Counted from the stretch's first letter, positions 1-8,982 are shown. The stretch is 64,000 nucleotides of DNA from JACVRW01 sp963825345 (GCA_963825345.1 CAWGSQ010000006.1:186001-250000), one strand, 5' to 3'. Notes: generated from the letters alone by a model not told the origin. Program-made: numbers and translations.

Positions 1-1
1 G

Positions 2-244
2 CTCGAGAGCGCCGGCTACGGCGACCGCGTGCTCGCCGCCGTGTTCGCCTTCGAGGAGAACGGCAAGCCGCTCTACTTCATCTACAACTTCAAGCGCGGC
101 GCCTACTACCCGTTCGTGCCCGCGCCCGGCGAGCAGGCGCGCAACAGCGAGCGCGAGCTGCGCCTCCAGTCCCAGCTCGGAGCGGAGCTGCCGTGGGAGC
201 AGGACATGGCCCGCTGGTTCCCGCTCTGGGACATCCCGCTGTAG
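2..244 (+). CDS. PspAB-like protein, C-terminal fragment (5' end outside window)
   Basis: The reading frame is open from the window edge, so only the last 80 residues are seen. They carry the features I associate with the C-terminus of PspA-associated protein PspAB: a strand-rich segment ending in YNFKRG, then YYPFVP, a charged helix, and a terminal ARWFPLWDIPL. PspAB is a soluble actinobacterial partner of the phage-shock/envelope-stress system. The pspA and pspAA genes lie 17 kb away on the other strand, so this copy is unlinked from them. A strong hairpin follows the stop codon. The family assignment rests on remembered motif resemblance only; otherwise it is a conserved hypothetical. Confidence 0.6.
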   Translation, partial: LESAGYGDRVLAAVFAFEENGKPLYFIYNFKRGAYYPFVPAPGEQARNSERELRLQSQLGAELPWEQDMARWFPLWDIPL

Positions 245-262
245 GCGGACTTTCGGCCGAGC

Positions 263-301
263 GTCCTGTCCTGGGCACCGTATTGGTCCCCCAGGCAGGA
301 C
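263..301 (+). terminator. Stem-loop terminator after PspAB-like gene
   Basis: Inverted repeat GTCCTG-T-CCTGGG / CCCAGGCAGGAC with one bulged T and a loop of about 14 bases, starting 19 bases after the stop at 244. There is no clear T tract, as is common in high-GC genomes. It separates this gene from the regulator starting at 358. Confidence 0.5.
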
Positions 302-357
302 ACTCGCACGCGACTTGCCCCCGGCGCGCGGCGGGAAATAGGCCGTAGTATCGACGC

Positions 358-3114
358 GTGATCATTGGCCGCGATCACGAGCTCGAGCAGCTCGGGGGTC
401 TGGTCGGGGCACTGGAATCTGGTCCGAGAGTCCTCCTGATCGAGGGCGAAGCCGGGATCGGCAAGACCACGATCTGGGAGGCCGGCCTCGACTCGGCGAC
501 CGCCGCGCCCGCTCGGGTGCTGTCCGCACGGGCGGCCCAGGCCGAGATGCCGCTGGCCTTCACGTCGGTCGCGGACCTCCTCGGGGACGTGCTCGACGAC
601 CTCCTGCCTGCGCTTCCCGACCCGCAGCGGGACGCCCTGTCGGTGGCGCTCCTGCTCACCCGTCCGCGCGGCGAGCCGCCGGATGCACGGGCGGTGGCCA
701 CGGCCTTCCTCGCGTCGCTGCGCACGCTCGCACGGAGCGGCCCGGTCGTGGTGGCCGTGGACGACGTGCAGTGGCTCGACCCCCCGTCGGCGGCCACGAT
801 CGCCTACGCCCTGAGGAGGCTGCGCGCCGAGCCGGTCAGCTTCCTGCTCACTCTCCGCACGCCGTCGCCAACGCCGCTCGGGCTCGATCGACCGCCGGGC
901 GAAATCGAGGTCACGCGCCAGGCGGTCGGGCCGCTGAGCCTCGCCGCGCTCCAGCGCCTGCTGCGAACGAGACTCGGCGAGGTGCTTCCCCGACCGGCGC
1001 TCCGGCGTGTGCACGACGCGGCGGGCGGCAATCCGTTTTTCGCTCTCGAACTGGCCCGCGCGCTCTCCGGCCGCTGGGGTGAGCTCCGACCCGGGGCGCC
1101 GCTGCCCGTGCCCGAGGAGCTGCACGTGCTGCTCCGCGAGCGCCTGACCGGGCTGTCGGAGGCAACGCTCGACGCCCTCCTGCGTTCGGCCCTGCTCTCG
1201 GAGCCGGCGGTCGACCGCCTCGGCTCATCGGTCCGCGAAGCGCTCGACCCGGCGGTGGACGCAGGCGTCGTCGTGCTCCGCGACGGCCACGTGGCCTTCA
1301 CCCACCCCCTGCTCGCCTCGAGCCTCGTCGGGATGACCGCGCCGGTGCGCGTGCGCGAGCTGCACGCCGAGCTTGCGGAGCGAGCGGCCACCCCCGAGGA
1401 GCGCGCTCGCCATCTCGCCCTCGCCACGGACCGTCCCGACGAGGCGGTGGCCGGCGAGCTGATGCGCGCCGCGCACGTGGTGGCCTCCCGTGGCGCCCCC
1501 GGGACGGCAGCCGACCTCGCCGAGCAAGCGAGCCGGCTCACGCCCGTGGAGACGCGCGATGCCGCTGCCACCCGCGCCGTCGACGCCTCCCTGTACGCCT
1601 GGGCCGCCGGTGATGCCGAGCGCGCCGAGGCGCTTCTCGACGGTGCGGCGGCGGACGCCGGCGGGCCGGTCCGCGCGCAGGCGCTCGTGCACCTCGCCCG
1701 CCTGCAGGTCCACGCCGGCGGCCGCCGCGCCGCGGCGGCCATCTACACGCGCGCACAGGAGCAGGCCGGGGACGATCCCGTGCTCCTCGCACAGGTGCAC
1801 GAGGGGCTCGCGTGGTGCCTGTTCCTCACGCGCGAGGACATACCGGCTGCAACCCGCCACGCGCGCCGTGCGGTCGAGCTGGCGGATGCGATCGGGGACA
1901 CCGTCGTCCTGGGGGACGCGCTGTCGGTGCAGGCCCAGAGCGAGTTCTTCAACGGCGGCGGCCTGCCGAACGCGGCCATGGAGCGCGCGCTGGCGCTCGT
2001 TCCCGCGGACACCACCGACGTGCGCGTCCTGCGCCAGCCGCGCATGCACTGGGCCGTCTTGCTCCAATGCGCGGACCGACTCGACGAAGCGCGCGAGCTG
2101 CTCCAACAGGTTCAGGCGAGCGCCATCGAGGCCGGAGACGACAGCGCCGGACCGTGGCTGCTCATGCGACTGGCGCTCGTGGAGCTGCTGGCCGGGCGCT
2201 GGCAGGAAGCCGCCGAGCTGGCGGAGTCCGGGCACGAGCTGGCGCTCGAGACCCACCAGCGGCCGCTCGCGACGATGCTGAGCTGCGCGCGCGGACTCGT
2301 CTACGCGCACCAGGGCAGGAGCGACGAGGCGCGCACCGCGGCGGCCGAGGGACTTGCCGAGGCCGAGCCACTCGGCGACGGGATCGGCGTGAGCCTGGGC
2401 CGCTGGGCGCTCGGCCTCGTGGCGCTCTCCGACGGTGACCCGGCGGCGGCGGTGGACCAGCTCGGCGGGCTGCACGCCGCGAGTGAGGGGGCGGGCATCA
2501 CCGAGCCCGGAGCCACGCACTGGGTCGGCGACCTCATCGAGGCGCTCGTGGAGCTCGAGCGGTTCGAGGAGGCCGAGGCGCTCACGGCGCAGCTCGCGGA
2601 GCGCGGCGCGGCTCTCGAACGCGACTGGGCGCTCGCTGTGGCCGGTCGCTGCCGCGGTCTGCTGGCCGCGGCCCAGGGCGATCTCGATGCCGCCCTGGCC
2701 GCGCTCGAGGAGGCCGCCGAGCGGCACGAGGACGTGCCCGTGCCGTTCGACCGCGCGCGCACACTGGTCGTGCTCGGCGTGGTGCGGCGCCGCACACGCC
2801 GACGCAAGGCGGCACGCGAGGCGCTAGAGCAGGCGTGCGACGAGCTCGAGCGGCTGGGTGCGACACGCTGGCTCGAGCGCGCGCGCGCCGAGCTGGCCCG
2901 GGTCGGGGGACGCCCGTCGTCCGACGGCGAGCTCACGCCAAGCGAAAGCAAGGTGGCTGGGCTGGTGGCGCAGGGACGCACGAACCGCGAGGTGGCAGCC
3001 GAGTTGGTCGTGTCCGAGAAGACTGTGGAGTCACACCTCTCCCACGTGTATCGCAAGCTCGGGCTGCGCTCGCGTGCAGAGCTGGCCCATCGCTACGCCG
3101 ACGACCCCGGCTGA
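358..3114 (+). CDS. LuxR-family large ATP-binding transcriptional regulator (LAL type)
   Basis: 918 residues starting at GTG 358. The N-terminus is an AAA/STAND ATPase with Walker A GEAGIGKT (residues 30-37) and Walker B VVVAVDDVQW (about 130-139). The middle is alanine-rich helical repeat of TPR type (roughly 400-840). The last 60 residues form a LuxR helix-turn-helix (LTPSESKVAGL, TNREVAAELV, SEKTVESHLSHVYRKLG). This is the layout of LAL/MalT-like activators, which sense a ligand through the repeat region. It lies 57 bases upstream of, and points into, the six-gene export operon at 3172-9944, so it may activate that operon; this is inference from position. The inducer cannot be told from sequence. 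Confidence 0.9.
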   Translation: MIIGRDHELEQLGGLVGALESGPRVLLIEGEAGIGKTTIWEAGLDSATAAPARVLSARAAQAEMPLAFTSVADLLGDVLDDLLPALPDPQRDALSVALLLTRPRGEPPDARAVATAFLASLRTLARSGPVVVAVDDVQWLDPPSAATIAYALRRLRAEPVSFLLTLRTPSPTPLGLDRPPGEIEVTRQAVGPLSLAALQRLLRTRLGEVLPRPALRRVHDAAGGNPFFALELARALSGRWGELRPGAPLPVPEELHVLLRERLTGLSEATLDALLRSALLSEPAVDRLGSSVREALDPAVDAGVVVLRDGHVAFTHPLLASSLVGMTAPVRVRELHAELAERAATPEERARHLALATDRPDEAVAGELMRAAHVVASRGAPGTAADLAEQASRLTPVETRDAAATRAVDASLYAWAAGDAERAEALLDGAAADAGGPVRAQALVHLARLQVHAGGRRAAAAIYTRAQEQAGDDPVLLAQVHEGLAWCLFLTREDIPAATRHARRAVELADAIGDTVVLGDALSVQAQSEFFNGGGLPNAAMERALALVPADTTDVRVLRQPRMHWAVLLQCADRLDEARELLQQVQASAIEAGDDSAGPWLLMRLALVELLAGRWQEAAELAESGHELALETHQRPLATMLSCARGLVYAHQGRSDEARTAAAEGLAEAEPLGDGIGVSLGRWALGLVALSDGDPAAAVDQLGGLHAASEGAGITEPGATHWVGDLIEALVELERFEEAEALTAQLAERGAALERDWALAVAGRCRGLLAAAQGDLDAALAALEEAAERHEDVPVPFDRARTLVVLGVVRRRTRRRKAAREALEQACDELERLGATRWLERARAELARVGGRPSSDGELTPSESKVAGLVAQGRTNREVAAELVVSEKTVESHLSHVYRKLGLRSRAELAHRYADDPG

Positions 3115-3171
3115 GCAAAGTTCGGGGATTTCCCCGTTTCGCTGGCGCCCGGGCCGATTTAGGTTCGGCCG

Positions 3172-3429
3172 GTGCTCTATCTGGTCGAGTCGTACCTGCC
3201 CGCGGATGGCGCCGGCCTCGAGGAGATCGACCTCCGCGCACGTGCGGCGGCCGAGCAGCTGACGGCCGAGGGCGTCGCCGTGCGCCACCTGCGCTCGATC
3301 CTCGTGCCGGAGGACGAGATGTGCGTGCTCCAGTACGACGCGCCCTCGCGCGAGTTCGCCATCGAGGCGGCCCTGCGGGCCGGCGTGACCTCGGATCGGG
3401 TGGTGGAGATGCTGGAGGGGCACGCATGA
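3172..3429 (+). CDS. DUF4242 (SCO4226-like) small protein
   Basis: 85 residues from GTG 3172. The pattern LVESYLP, a helix rich in Ala/Glu, then VRHLRSILVPEDEMCVLQYDA and a C-terminal helix fits DUF4242, whose members are small ferredoxin-fold proteins; SCO4226 from Streptomyces coelicolor is reported to bind nickel. There is no signal peptide, so it should be cytoplasmic. Its stop overlaps the start of the next gene (ATGA at 3426), making it the first gene of the export operon. A role in metal handling for the operon products is possible but not shown here. Confidence 0.75.
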   Translation: MLYLVESYLPADGAGLEEIDLRARAAAEQLTAEGVAVRHLRSILVPEDEMCVLQYDAPSREFAIEAALRAGVTSDRVVEMLEGHA

Positions 3430-5000
3430 TGCGCTGCTGCCTCGCGGCGCTCGCGGCAGCGGTGGCCGTGCCGACACTCGCCCTAACGGGGACAGCCGCG
3501 GCCCAGGATGACCCCGACCCCATGTGCCCTCTCGGGGTGCCGGCGAGCGCGACGATCCGCGCCAGCGACGGGGAGGGCCCGTCGCTCACGGCCACGCACA
3601 CGATCGGCCTCTACATCGAAACGGGCGACGAGCAGATAGACGAGTTCAGCCTGGACCTACCGCCCGGCGTCGATCGCCGCGGGGGCCAGGCGTTCCGCGT
3701 CGACGCTCCCGGGCCCGTGCCGGTCAGGGCGACCTGGCGGCACTTCGACAACGGCTCGTACTGCACCGCGAGCGCTGAGACCACCGTCAACGTCGAGCCC
3801 GCGAAGCCGCTCCGGTACACCGGCCCGGCGCGGAGCAGCAGGTTCATGAACTCGATGGAATGGAACGTGTCGTACGGCAAGAACGCCGATCTGCGCCCGG
3901 TCGAGGTGCGGCTGCGCGGAGTGCGGCGCGCTCGCCTGCCGGGCGCCTCGGCGCCGGTCCAGACCGTGACCTTCGCCTTGCGAAGGGGCGACCGGGGGCT
4001 GTCGTGGGACGGACGCGCGATCCGCATGCTGCGCAGCGCGGGGTGGCGCTTTCAGGCCACGTTCGGTCACTCCGAGCGAGATATCCGCATCGACATGCTG
4101 CACTACCCCGGTCCGGGACGCGGCTTTGGCATCGACCTCGAGCTCACCCAGGCCGGCCGCGTGATCGGCCGCACCCGCGCGGTGGGCCGCTGCTCCTACC
4201 TCGCGTGCCGTTACCGGACGGTGCGGAACCCGAGCGCGGCGCAGGCCGCGCAGGCCACCGACCCGCCCTGCCCGCCCGGGGTGGCACCGAGCGCAACCAT
4301 CCGCGGCTTCGACGTCGAGGACGGCGGCGGGGAGCTGACCGCGACGCACACGATCGCCCTCGAAGCGCACGATCGCGATGGAAACATCCCGCGTGTGGCG
4401 TTCACGGTGCCCGCCGGAGCGCAGACTCGGGGCGACGAGAGCAATCCCGCGTTCAGTGTCGACACACCGGGACCGGTTCCGGTGACAGCCACCTGGTCGC
4501 ACGAAAACCAGAGCGACAGCTCCACCTGCACCGCAAGCGTTCAGAGGACCCTCCGCCTCAGACCCGCCAAGGACCTGACCTTCCCCGGGCTGCGTCCGGG
4601 CACGTGGGTCTCCGACGCGTTCCAGGTCCTGCTCAGCGCCCGGAAGAACGCCGACCTGCGGCCGGTCGAGTTCCGGCTGCGCGGAGTGAGGCGCGCCCAC
4701 CTGCCGGGGCCAGGGGCTCGGCTTCAGACGGTGACGATCGCGCTACGCAGGGGCGACGCGGGAGTGTCGCGCGGCCAGTCCCGCAGGCTGCGTGCGGCGG
4801 GCTGGCGCTTCAGGATCGGCAACATCGACGAGCACGACGTCATCTTCGGCGCGGAGGTGATCGACAGCCGTCGGGGCACGCGCGGGCCTGCGCGTGGATT
4901 CGGCTATGCAATATCGCTCGTGCAGGCGGGGCAGCGCGTCGGGCGCATACGCGTGATCGGCCGTCGCGGCTACCTCGGCTGCCGCTGGAGGGCTCTGTGA
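3426..5000 (+). CDS. Secreted protein with two tandem homologous domains
   Basis: 524 residues from ATG 3426, chosen because it overlaps the previous stop and begins with a good Sec signal peptide (MMRCC, a hydrophobic core, cleavage near TAAAQ-DD). The mature protein is two copies of one module of about 240 residues. Matching segments are CPLGVPASATIR / CPPGVAPSATIR, LTATHTI in both, PGPVPVRATW / PGPVPVTATW, KNADLRPVEVRLRGVRRA / KNADLRPVEFRLRGVRRA, and QTVTFALRRGD / QTVTIALRRGD. Each copy ends in a Gly-Arg-rich strand with a Cys pair around YLACR / YLGCR. I do not recognise the family. The predicted beta-rich modules suggest an exported structural or binding protein. It overlaps the next gene by GTGA. 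Confidence 0.8.
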   Translation: MMRCCLAALAAAVAVPTLALTGTAAAQDDPDPMCPLGVPASATIRASDGEGPSLTATHTIGLYIETGDEQIDEFSLDLPPGVDRRGGQAFRVDAPGPVPVRATWRHFDNGSYCTASAETTVNVEPAKPLRYTGPARSSRFMNSMEWNVSYGKNADLRPVEVRLRGVRRARLPGASAPVQTVTFALRRGDRGLSWDGRAIRMLRSAGWRFQATFGHSERDIRIDMLHYPGPGRGFGIDLELTQAGRVIGRTRAVGRCSYLACRYRTVRNPSAAQAAQATDPPCPPGVAPSATIRGFDVEDGGGELTATHTIALEAHDRDGNIPRVAFTVPAGAQTRGDESNPAFSVDTPGPVPVTATWSHENQSDSSTCTASVQRTLRLRPAKDLTFPGLRPGTWVSDAFQVLLSARKNADLRPVEFRLRGVRRAHLPGPGARLQTVTIALRRGDAGVSRGQSRRLRAAGWRFRIGNIDEHDVIFGAEVIDSRRGTRGPARGFGYAISLVQAGQRVGRIRVIGRRGYLGCRWRAL

Positions 5001-6565
5001 GCGAGAAGATCGATCGGCTGGCGCGGCGGCTGGCGAGGACGGACCCTCAGATCATTCGCTCCACGACTCCCGCGAGCCCACTGGAGACCGCGATGACCCG
5101 CCGACGGGCCGTCACGCTGCTCGGCGGAGCTGTGGTAGCGGGGTCTCTGCTGCGCCCCGGCCGGGCGGGAGCGCAGAACTGCTACCCCGGCGGGCCCAAG
5201 ACCTGCACAAATTCGAAGGGCGCGCGGGTATGCGTGCCGAGCGACCTGCAGTGCTGCAGCAACGACAACTGCGCGATCGCGTGTCCCTATCCGTGGCGGG
5301 ACTGCGAGGCCCCCGCCAACTGCGCGGACACGGCAAGGATGTGCACCGACCCATCGGCCCCCGACTACGACAAGAGCAGGACCAAGTTCTGCTCCCAGCG
5401 CGTGGCCGTGACCAACGGCTGCGTGGCCGGGGGCACCTCCATGTCCGTCCGCGGTTGGTGTTGTGAAGCCACCCAGGAATGTGGGACGGAGTTCGGATCG
5501 TGCGAGTGCCCAGAGTCCCGCAAGTGCAGCGACCGCTGCTGCAAGAAGGACGAGGAGTGTGTGCGCATCGGCCTGCTTGCGGGCAAGACGTGCCTCGAGA
5601 AGTGTCCGAAGGATTTCCATCACGACGGCTACGACTGCGTCTGCAACAAGGGAAACACCTGCGGCGTCAGGTGCTGCCCGGAGGGCACGGCCTGTCAAGG
5701 CAGTCTCTGCGTCAAGCCCAAGGAGCCCGACAAGCTCCCGAGCCTGTGGGACGCCTTCGGCAACTTCGGCGACATGGCGAATCAGTCGGCTGGAGCCCAC
5801 GGTGGGGGCCCGCGGTCCCAGCTCAGGACCGCGCAGACCAAGGACTCGGTCAGCGCTGCGCTGCTCGCGCTCGCGGCCGTGAATGCGCAGGGCGTGGCCG
5901 CCGGGAGCGCGTTCGCGAGCAGCCACGTCGACCGGTCCAGCCTTAAGGTTGTCGCGGCGAGGCCCAAGGCGCCGCAGATCGCCTCTGGGCCTGGTCTCGA
6001 CCCGTCGGCCGCCCGGGCGCTGCAGGCGCTGCTCGCAGCCGAGGCGAAGGGCTTCGCGCTCACGCACGCCTCCGCCAGGGCTCTCGCGCGTGCCCGCGGG
6101 GCACTCGCCCGGCACGACTCGAAAACCGCTCGCAAGCAGGTTGCCGCAGCCGCCGGGTTCGCCGCCGCGGCCGCCAAGACGCTTCGGCCGGTGCCGACAT
6201 TGCGGAAGCGAGCGCTCGCGGCGCTGCGCTCGACCGGCGCAGCCGAGGTCACCGTAACCCCGGACCAGGTGCTCGCCCTTCAGGCGGAGGTCCGCGTGAG
6301 CGGGGTGCCGCAGGCGCTGCGCGACCCCCTGCGGCGTCTCGGCATCCGCGGCAAGGATCTCGTACCCGTGCGAGCCGGGTTGCTGGCAAGCTCAAATGGC
6401 GGATCGACTCTGATCGAGCCGCTCGCCGATCCCGCCCGCACGCGCAACCTGCAGGCGATCGCGACCGAGCTCGCGAGGTACTCGAAGTCCGCCCGGCGCT
6501 CACCGCTCTCGCGCACGCGCGGCAAGCCAAGGCGCTTCCGTCCACGCGCCAGCCAGGAGGTATGA
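4997..6565 (+). CDS. Tat-exported cysteine-rich protein A (30 cysteines)
   Basis: 522 residues from GTG 4997, which overlaps the previous stop. After about 33 residues comes a twin-arginine signal (TRRRAVTLLGG, hydrophobic core, cleavage near GRAGAQ). The next 190 residues hold exactly 30 cysteines, many as CC pairs, including three CC-x5-C motifs (CCEATQEC, CCKKDEEC, CCPEGTAC) that recall granulin-type cysteine knots. The C-terminal 270 residues have no cysteine and are Ala/Arg-rich and helical, ending in a basic tail. I know no named family. The Tat signal implies export after folding or with a partner. The neighbouring MauE-thioredoxin fusion is the obvious candidate to form or shuffle its disulfides. 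Confidence 0.85.
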   Translation: MSEKIDRLARRLARTDPQIIRSTTPASPLETAMTRRRAVTLLGGAVVAGSLLRPGRAGAQNCYPGGPKTCTNSKGARVCVPSDLQCCSNDNCAIACPYPWRDCEAPANCADTARMCTDPSAPDYDKSRTKFCSQRVAVTNGCVAGGTSMSVRGWCCEATQECGTEFGSCECPESRKCSDRCCKKDEECVRIGLLAGKTCLEKCPKDFHHDGYDCVCNKGNTCGVRCCPEGTACQGSLCVKPKEPDKLPSLWDAFGNFGDMANQSAGAHGGGPRSQLRTAQTKDSVSAALLALAAVNAQGVAAGSAFASSHVDRSSLKVVAARPKAPQIASGPGLDPSAARALQALLAAEAKGFALTHASARALARARGALARHDSKTARKQVAAAAGFAAAAAKTLRPVPTLRKRALAALRSTGAAEVTVTPDQVLALQAEVRVSGVPQALRDPLRRLGIRGKDLVPVRAGLLASSNGGSTLIEPLADPARTRNLQAIATELARYSKSARRSPLSRTRGKPRRFRPRASQEV

Positions 6566-6567
6566 CG

Positions 6568-8019
6568 ATGCTCGAAGTGCTCCTATCCCTCGGCCGCCTT
6601 CTGCTGGCCGCGGTGTTCGTAGCCGCAGCGGTGACGAAGCTGCTCGACCGCGGCGGAACCCGGCATGCCGTGGCCGAGTTCGGGGCGCCGCAGGCCCTCG
6701 CCGGTGCGCTCGCGATCCTGCTGCCGCTTGCCGAGCTGGCCGTGGCGGCGCTTCTGATCCCCACCGGGACGGCGGTGGCCGGAGCCGCGGGCGCAGTCGC
6801 GCTGCTGGCGCTGTTCAGCGCAGCGATCGCGATCAGCCTCGCGCGCGGGCGCGCGCCGGACTGCCACTGCTTCGGAGCGCTCCATTCGGCGCCCGCCGGG
6901 CCGCGCACGCTCGCGCGGAACACCGCGCTCGCCGCCGTGGCCGCGATAACGCTGATCGGCAGCTTGGCCGAGCCGCAAACTGGCATCCTCGAGTGGGCGG
7001 ACGGGCTGAGCGGTGCGGAGGCCCTCGCGGTCGGCCTCGGGGTGGCGCTCGCCGTGTTGGTAGCGGCCGGCGTGACCGCGTTCCTCACGCTCCTGCGCTC
7101 GTACGGAGGCGTGCTCATTCGCGTCGAGAGGCTCGAGGGCATGCTCGCGGAAGCCGGCTATGAGCTCGAAGCACTGGAGGACGAGCCGCAGCTCGGGCTC
7201 GCACCGGGCACCCCGGCGCCCGAATTCGAGCTGGTCGGGACCGCCGGTGAGGCGGTCGCACTCGACGACCTGCTCGCGCGCCGCCTGCCCGTGCTGCTCC
7301 TGTTCACGAGCGCCGGCTGCGGGCCCTGCGAGGCGCTCCTCCCCGACGTCGCAAACTGGCAGGAGGCTCATGCCGACCGTCTCACCGTGGCCGTGCTCGA
7401 GGAAGGCGATCCGGCAGAGATCCGCGACACTGCGAAGCGGAGCCGGCTCCGAGACGTGCTCGCCGACCCGGGGGGCCGGGTGTACGACGCATACGAGGCG
7501 AACGGCACGCCGAGCGCGGTCCTCGTCGCAGGCGACGGGACCGTGGCGAGCCACCTCGCCGCCGGCCCGGGACGGATCGCGGAGCTCGTGGCCGGCGTCC
7601 TCGACGCCCCCGGCCTGCCTCCGGGAGCGCCGGCGCCGGCGCTCGACGGGCTGTCCCTTCTGAGCGGCGCGTCTCCGAGCCTCGCCGGACGTGAGTCACT
7701 ACTCGTCTTCTGGAACCCGGACTGCGGTTTCTGCCGCTCCATGCACGAGGACCTGCTCGCGTGGGAGGCCGGAGCGAACGGTTCGTCGCCGCAGCTTGTG
7801 GTGATCTCATCGGGTGACGAGGAGCGCGCGCGCGTCGAGGGCTTCGGCTCGCCCGTCCTTTTCGATCCCGAGTTCAGCGTCGGCGGGGCCTTTGGCGCCG
7901 CCGGGACGCCGAGCGCCGTTCTGGTCGACGTCGATGGCCGCGTTGCCTCCGAGGTCATGGTGGGGGCCCAGGCCATTCTTGGGCGCGTCCAAGGACCACG
8001 CCTCATGCACGTGGGGTAG
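6568..8019 (+). CDS. MauE-thioredoxin-thioredoxin fusion, predicted disulfide relay
   Basis: 483 residues from ATG 6568; the AGGAGG at 6555-6560 sits 7 bases before it, whereas an in-frame ATG at 6562 is only one base away. The first 180 residues are a MauE/DoxX-like membrane domain with about five hydrophobic segments and the pair CHC (about residue 100). Two TlpA/redoxin domains follow: the first with SAGCGPCEALLP (about 251), the second with NPDCGFCRSMHE (about 386), each with a cis-Pro loop GTPSAVLV. In methylamine dehydrogenase maturation, separate MauE and MauD proteins handle disulfides of a Tat-exported, cysteine-rich subunit. Here one polypeptide joins both parts and doubles the thioredoxin. 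It lies between the two cysteine-rich genes. Confidence 0.9.
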   Translation: MLEVLLSLGRLLLAAVFVAAAVTKLLDRGGTRHAVAEFGAPQALAGALAILLPLAELAVAALLIPTGTAVAGAAGAVALLALFSAAIAISLARGRAPDCHCFGALHSAPAGPRTLARNTALAAVAAITLIGSLAEPQTGILEWADGLSGAEALAVGLGVALAVLVAAGVTAFLTLLRSYGGVLIRVERLEGMLAEAGYELEALEDEPQLGLAPGTPAPEFELVGTAGEAVALDDLLARRLPVLLLFTSAGCGPCEALLPDVANWQEAHADRLTVAVLEEGDPAEIRDTAKRSRLRDVLADPGGRVYDAYEANGTPSAVLVAGDGTVASHLAAGPGRIAELVAGVLDAPGLPPGAPAPALDGLSLLSGASPSLAGRESLLVFWNPDCGFCRSMHEDLLAWEAGANGSSPQLVVISSGDEERARVEGFGSPVLFDPEFSVGGAFGAAGTPSAVLVDVDGRVASEVMVGAQAILGRVQGPRLMHVG

Positions 8020-8022
8020 CGC

Positions 8023-8982
8023 GTGGCGGGACCCAGCCGACTCGAGCAGGCGTTCGAACGGGCGGCGCTGCGCCTGGCGGGCTCGCACGTCACGCGCCGG
8101 CAGGCGATCGGCGCCGCCGCGGCCGGCTCGCTTGCGCTGGCCGCCGGCGTGCCGCGGCCGGCGTGGGCGCAGCAGGCGCAGTGCCCTCCGCCGCAGTTCC
8201 CGAACGACACGCAGGTCTGCCCGTACACAAAGGACGGCGTGTCCGGCTGGATCTGCTGCAGGCAGGACCAGGTCTGCTGCTCGAACCAGCCGCTCGTCGG
8301 CGGAGCCGCAGCCGGCTGCTGCGAGCCCGGACAGACCTGCTGCTACTCCGCGAGCCTCGGGTACTGGGGCTGCTGCGGCTGCCCGATCGGCCTGCACCAT
8401 TGCGGCAAGGATCCGATTGGCCAGTGCTGCCGACGTGACGAAGTCTGCGACACCGTCGACTTCGTCTGTCGTCCGGGTGACGAATGCCCGAACGTCGTGT
8501 GCGACGGCGCCTGCTGCCAACCCGGCGAGGTCTGTGCCGGGGGCAACTGCTGCGAGGCTGCCAAGGGCTGCGGCGGCATCTGCTGTGGGCGCGGAATGAT
8601 CTGTGACGACAATACGTGCAAGCAGCTCGTGGACTACAAGCGCCCGCCCCGGCAACGGCAGAAGAAGAACGACACGATCGACAGTCCCGAGCTCGAGACC
8701 TTCGACGCCGACGTTGCGGCGGAGATGAACTACCGGGCGTCCGGCGGTAGCGGAAACTCGGCCCACGCGAGCGCCCGCGGCTTCGTGATCGGACGCAGGC
8801 GTGTGCGGCTGCGTGCCCACACGAAGCGGAAGGTCCCCGTCAAGCTCACCCGGCGCGCCCGGCGCCATCTCCGTCGCGGCCACCCGCTGCCTGCGCGGCT
8901 CACGCTCACCTTCCGCCACCCCTCCGGGCGCAAAATCACCGAGAGCCACCGAGTCACGATCCTGCCGAGGAGGCGCCCGTGA
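8023..8982 (+). CDS. Tat-exported cysteine-rich protein B (30 cysteines)
   Basis: 319 residues from GTG 8023, three bases after the previous stop. A twin-arginine signal (VTRRQAIGAAAAG, hydrophobic core, cleavage near AWAQQ) starts about residue 24. The next 155 residues contain exactly 30 cysteines with five CC-x5-C motifs (CCRQDQVC, CCEPGQTC, CCRRDEVC, CCQPGEVC, CCGRGMIC); two of these end in a further Cys, as in granulins. A basic C-terminal domain of about 110 residues (RRVRLRAHTKRKVPVKL) without cysteine follows. It shares the signal type, the cysteine number and the motif with protein A but is otherwise different, so the two look like diverged relatives. No known function. Confidence 0.85.
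   Translation: MAGPSRLEQAFERAALRLAGSHVTRRQAIGAAAAGSLALAAGVPRPAWAQQAQCPPPQFPNDTQVCPYTKDGVSGWICCRQDQVCCSNQPLVGGAAAGCCEPGQTCCYSASLGYWGCCGCPIGLHHCGKDPIGQCCRRDEVCDTVDFVCRPGDECPNVVCDGACCQPGEVCAGGNCCEAAKGCGGICCGRGMICDDNTCKQLVDYKRPPRQRQKKNDTIDSPELETFDADVAAEMNYRASGGSGNSAHASARGFVIGRRRVRLRAHTKRKVPVKLTRRARRHLRRGHPLPARLTLTFRHPSGRKITESHRVTILPRRRP

Noticed and set aside
3860..4996. Upstream extension of cysteine-rich protein A into the preceding gene
   Set aside because: The frame is open, but the product is Arg-rich shadow sequence. GTG 4997 overlaps the previous stop and gives a proper Tat signal.
6562..6567. ATG 6562 as start of the MauE fusion
   Set aside because: Only one base from the AGGAGG; ATG 6568 has the normal 7-base spacing. 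The choice changes the protein by two residues.
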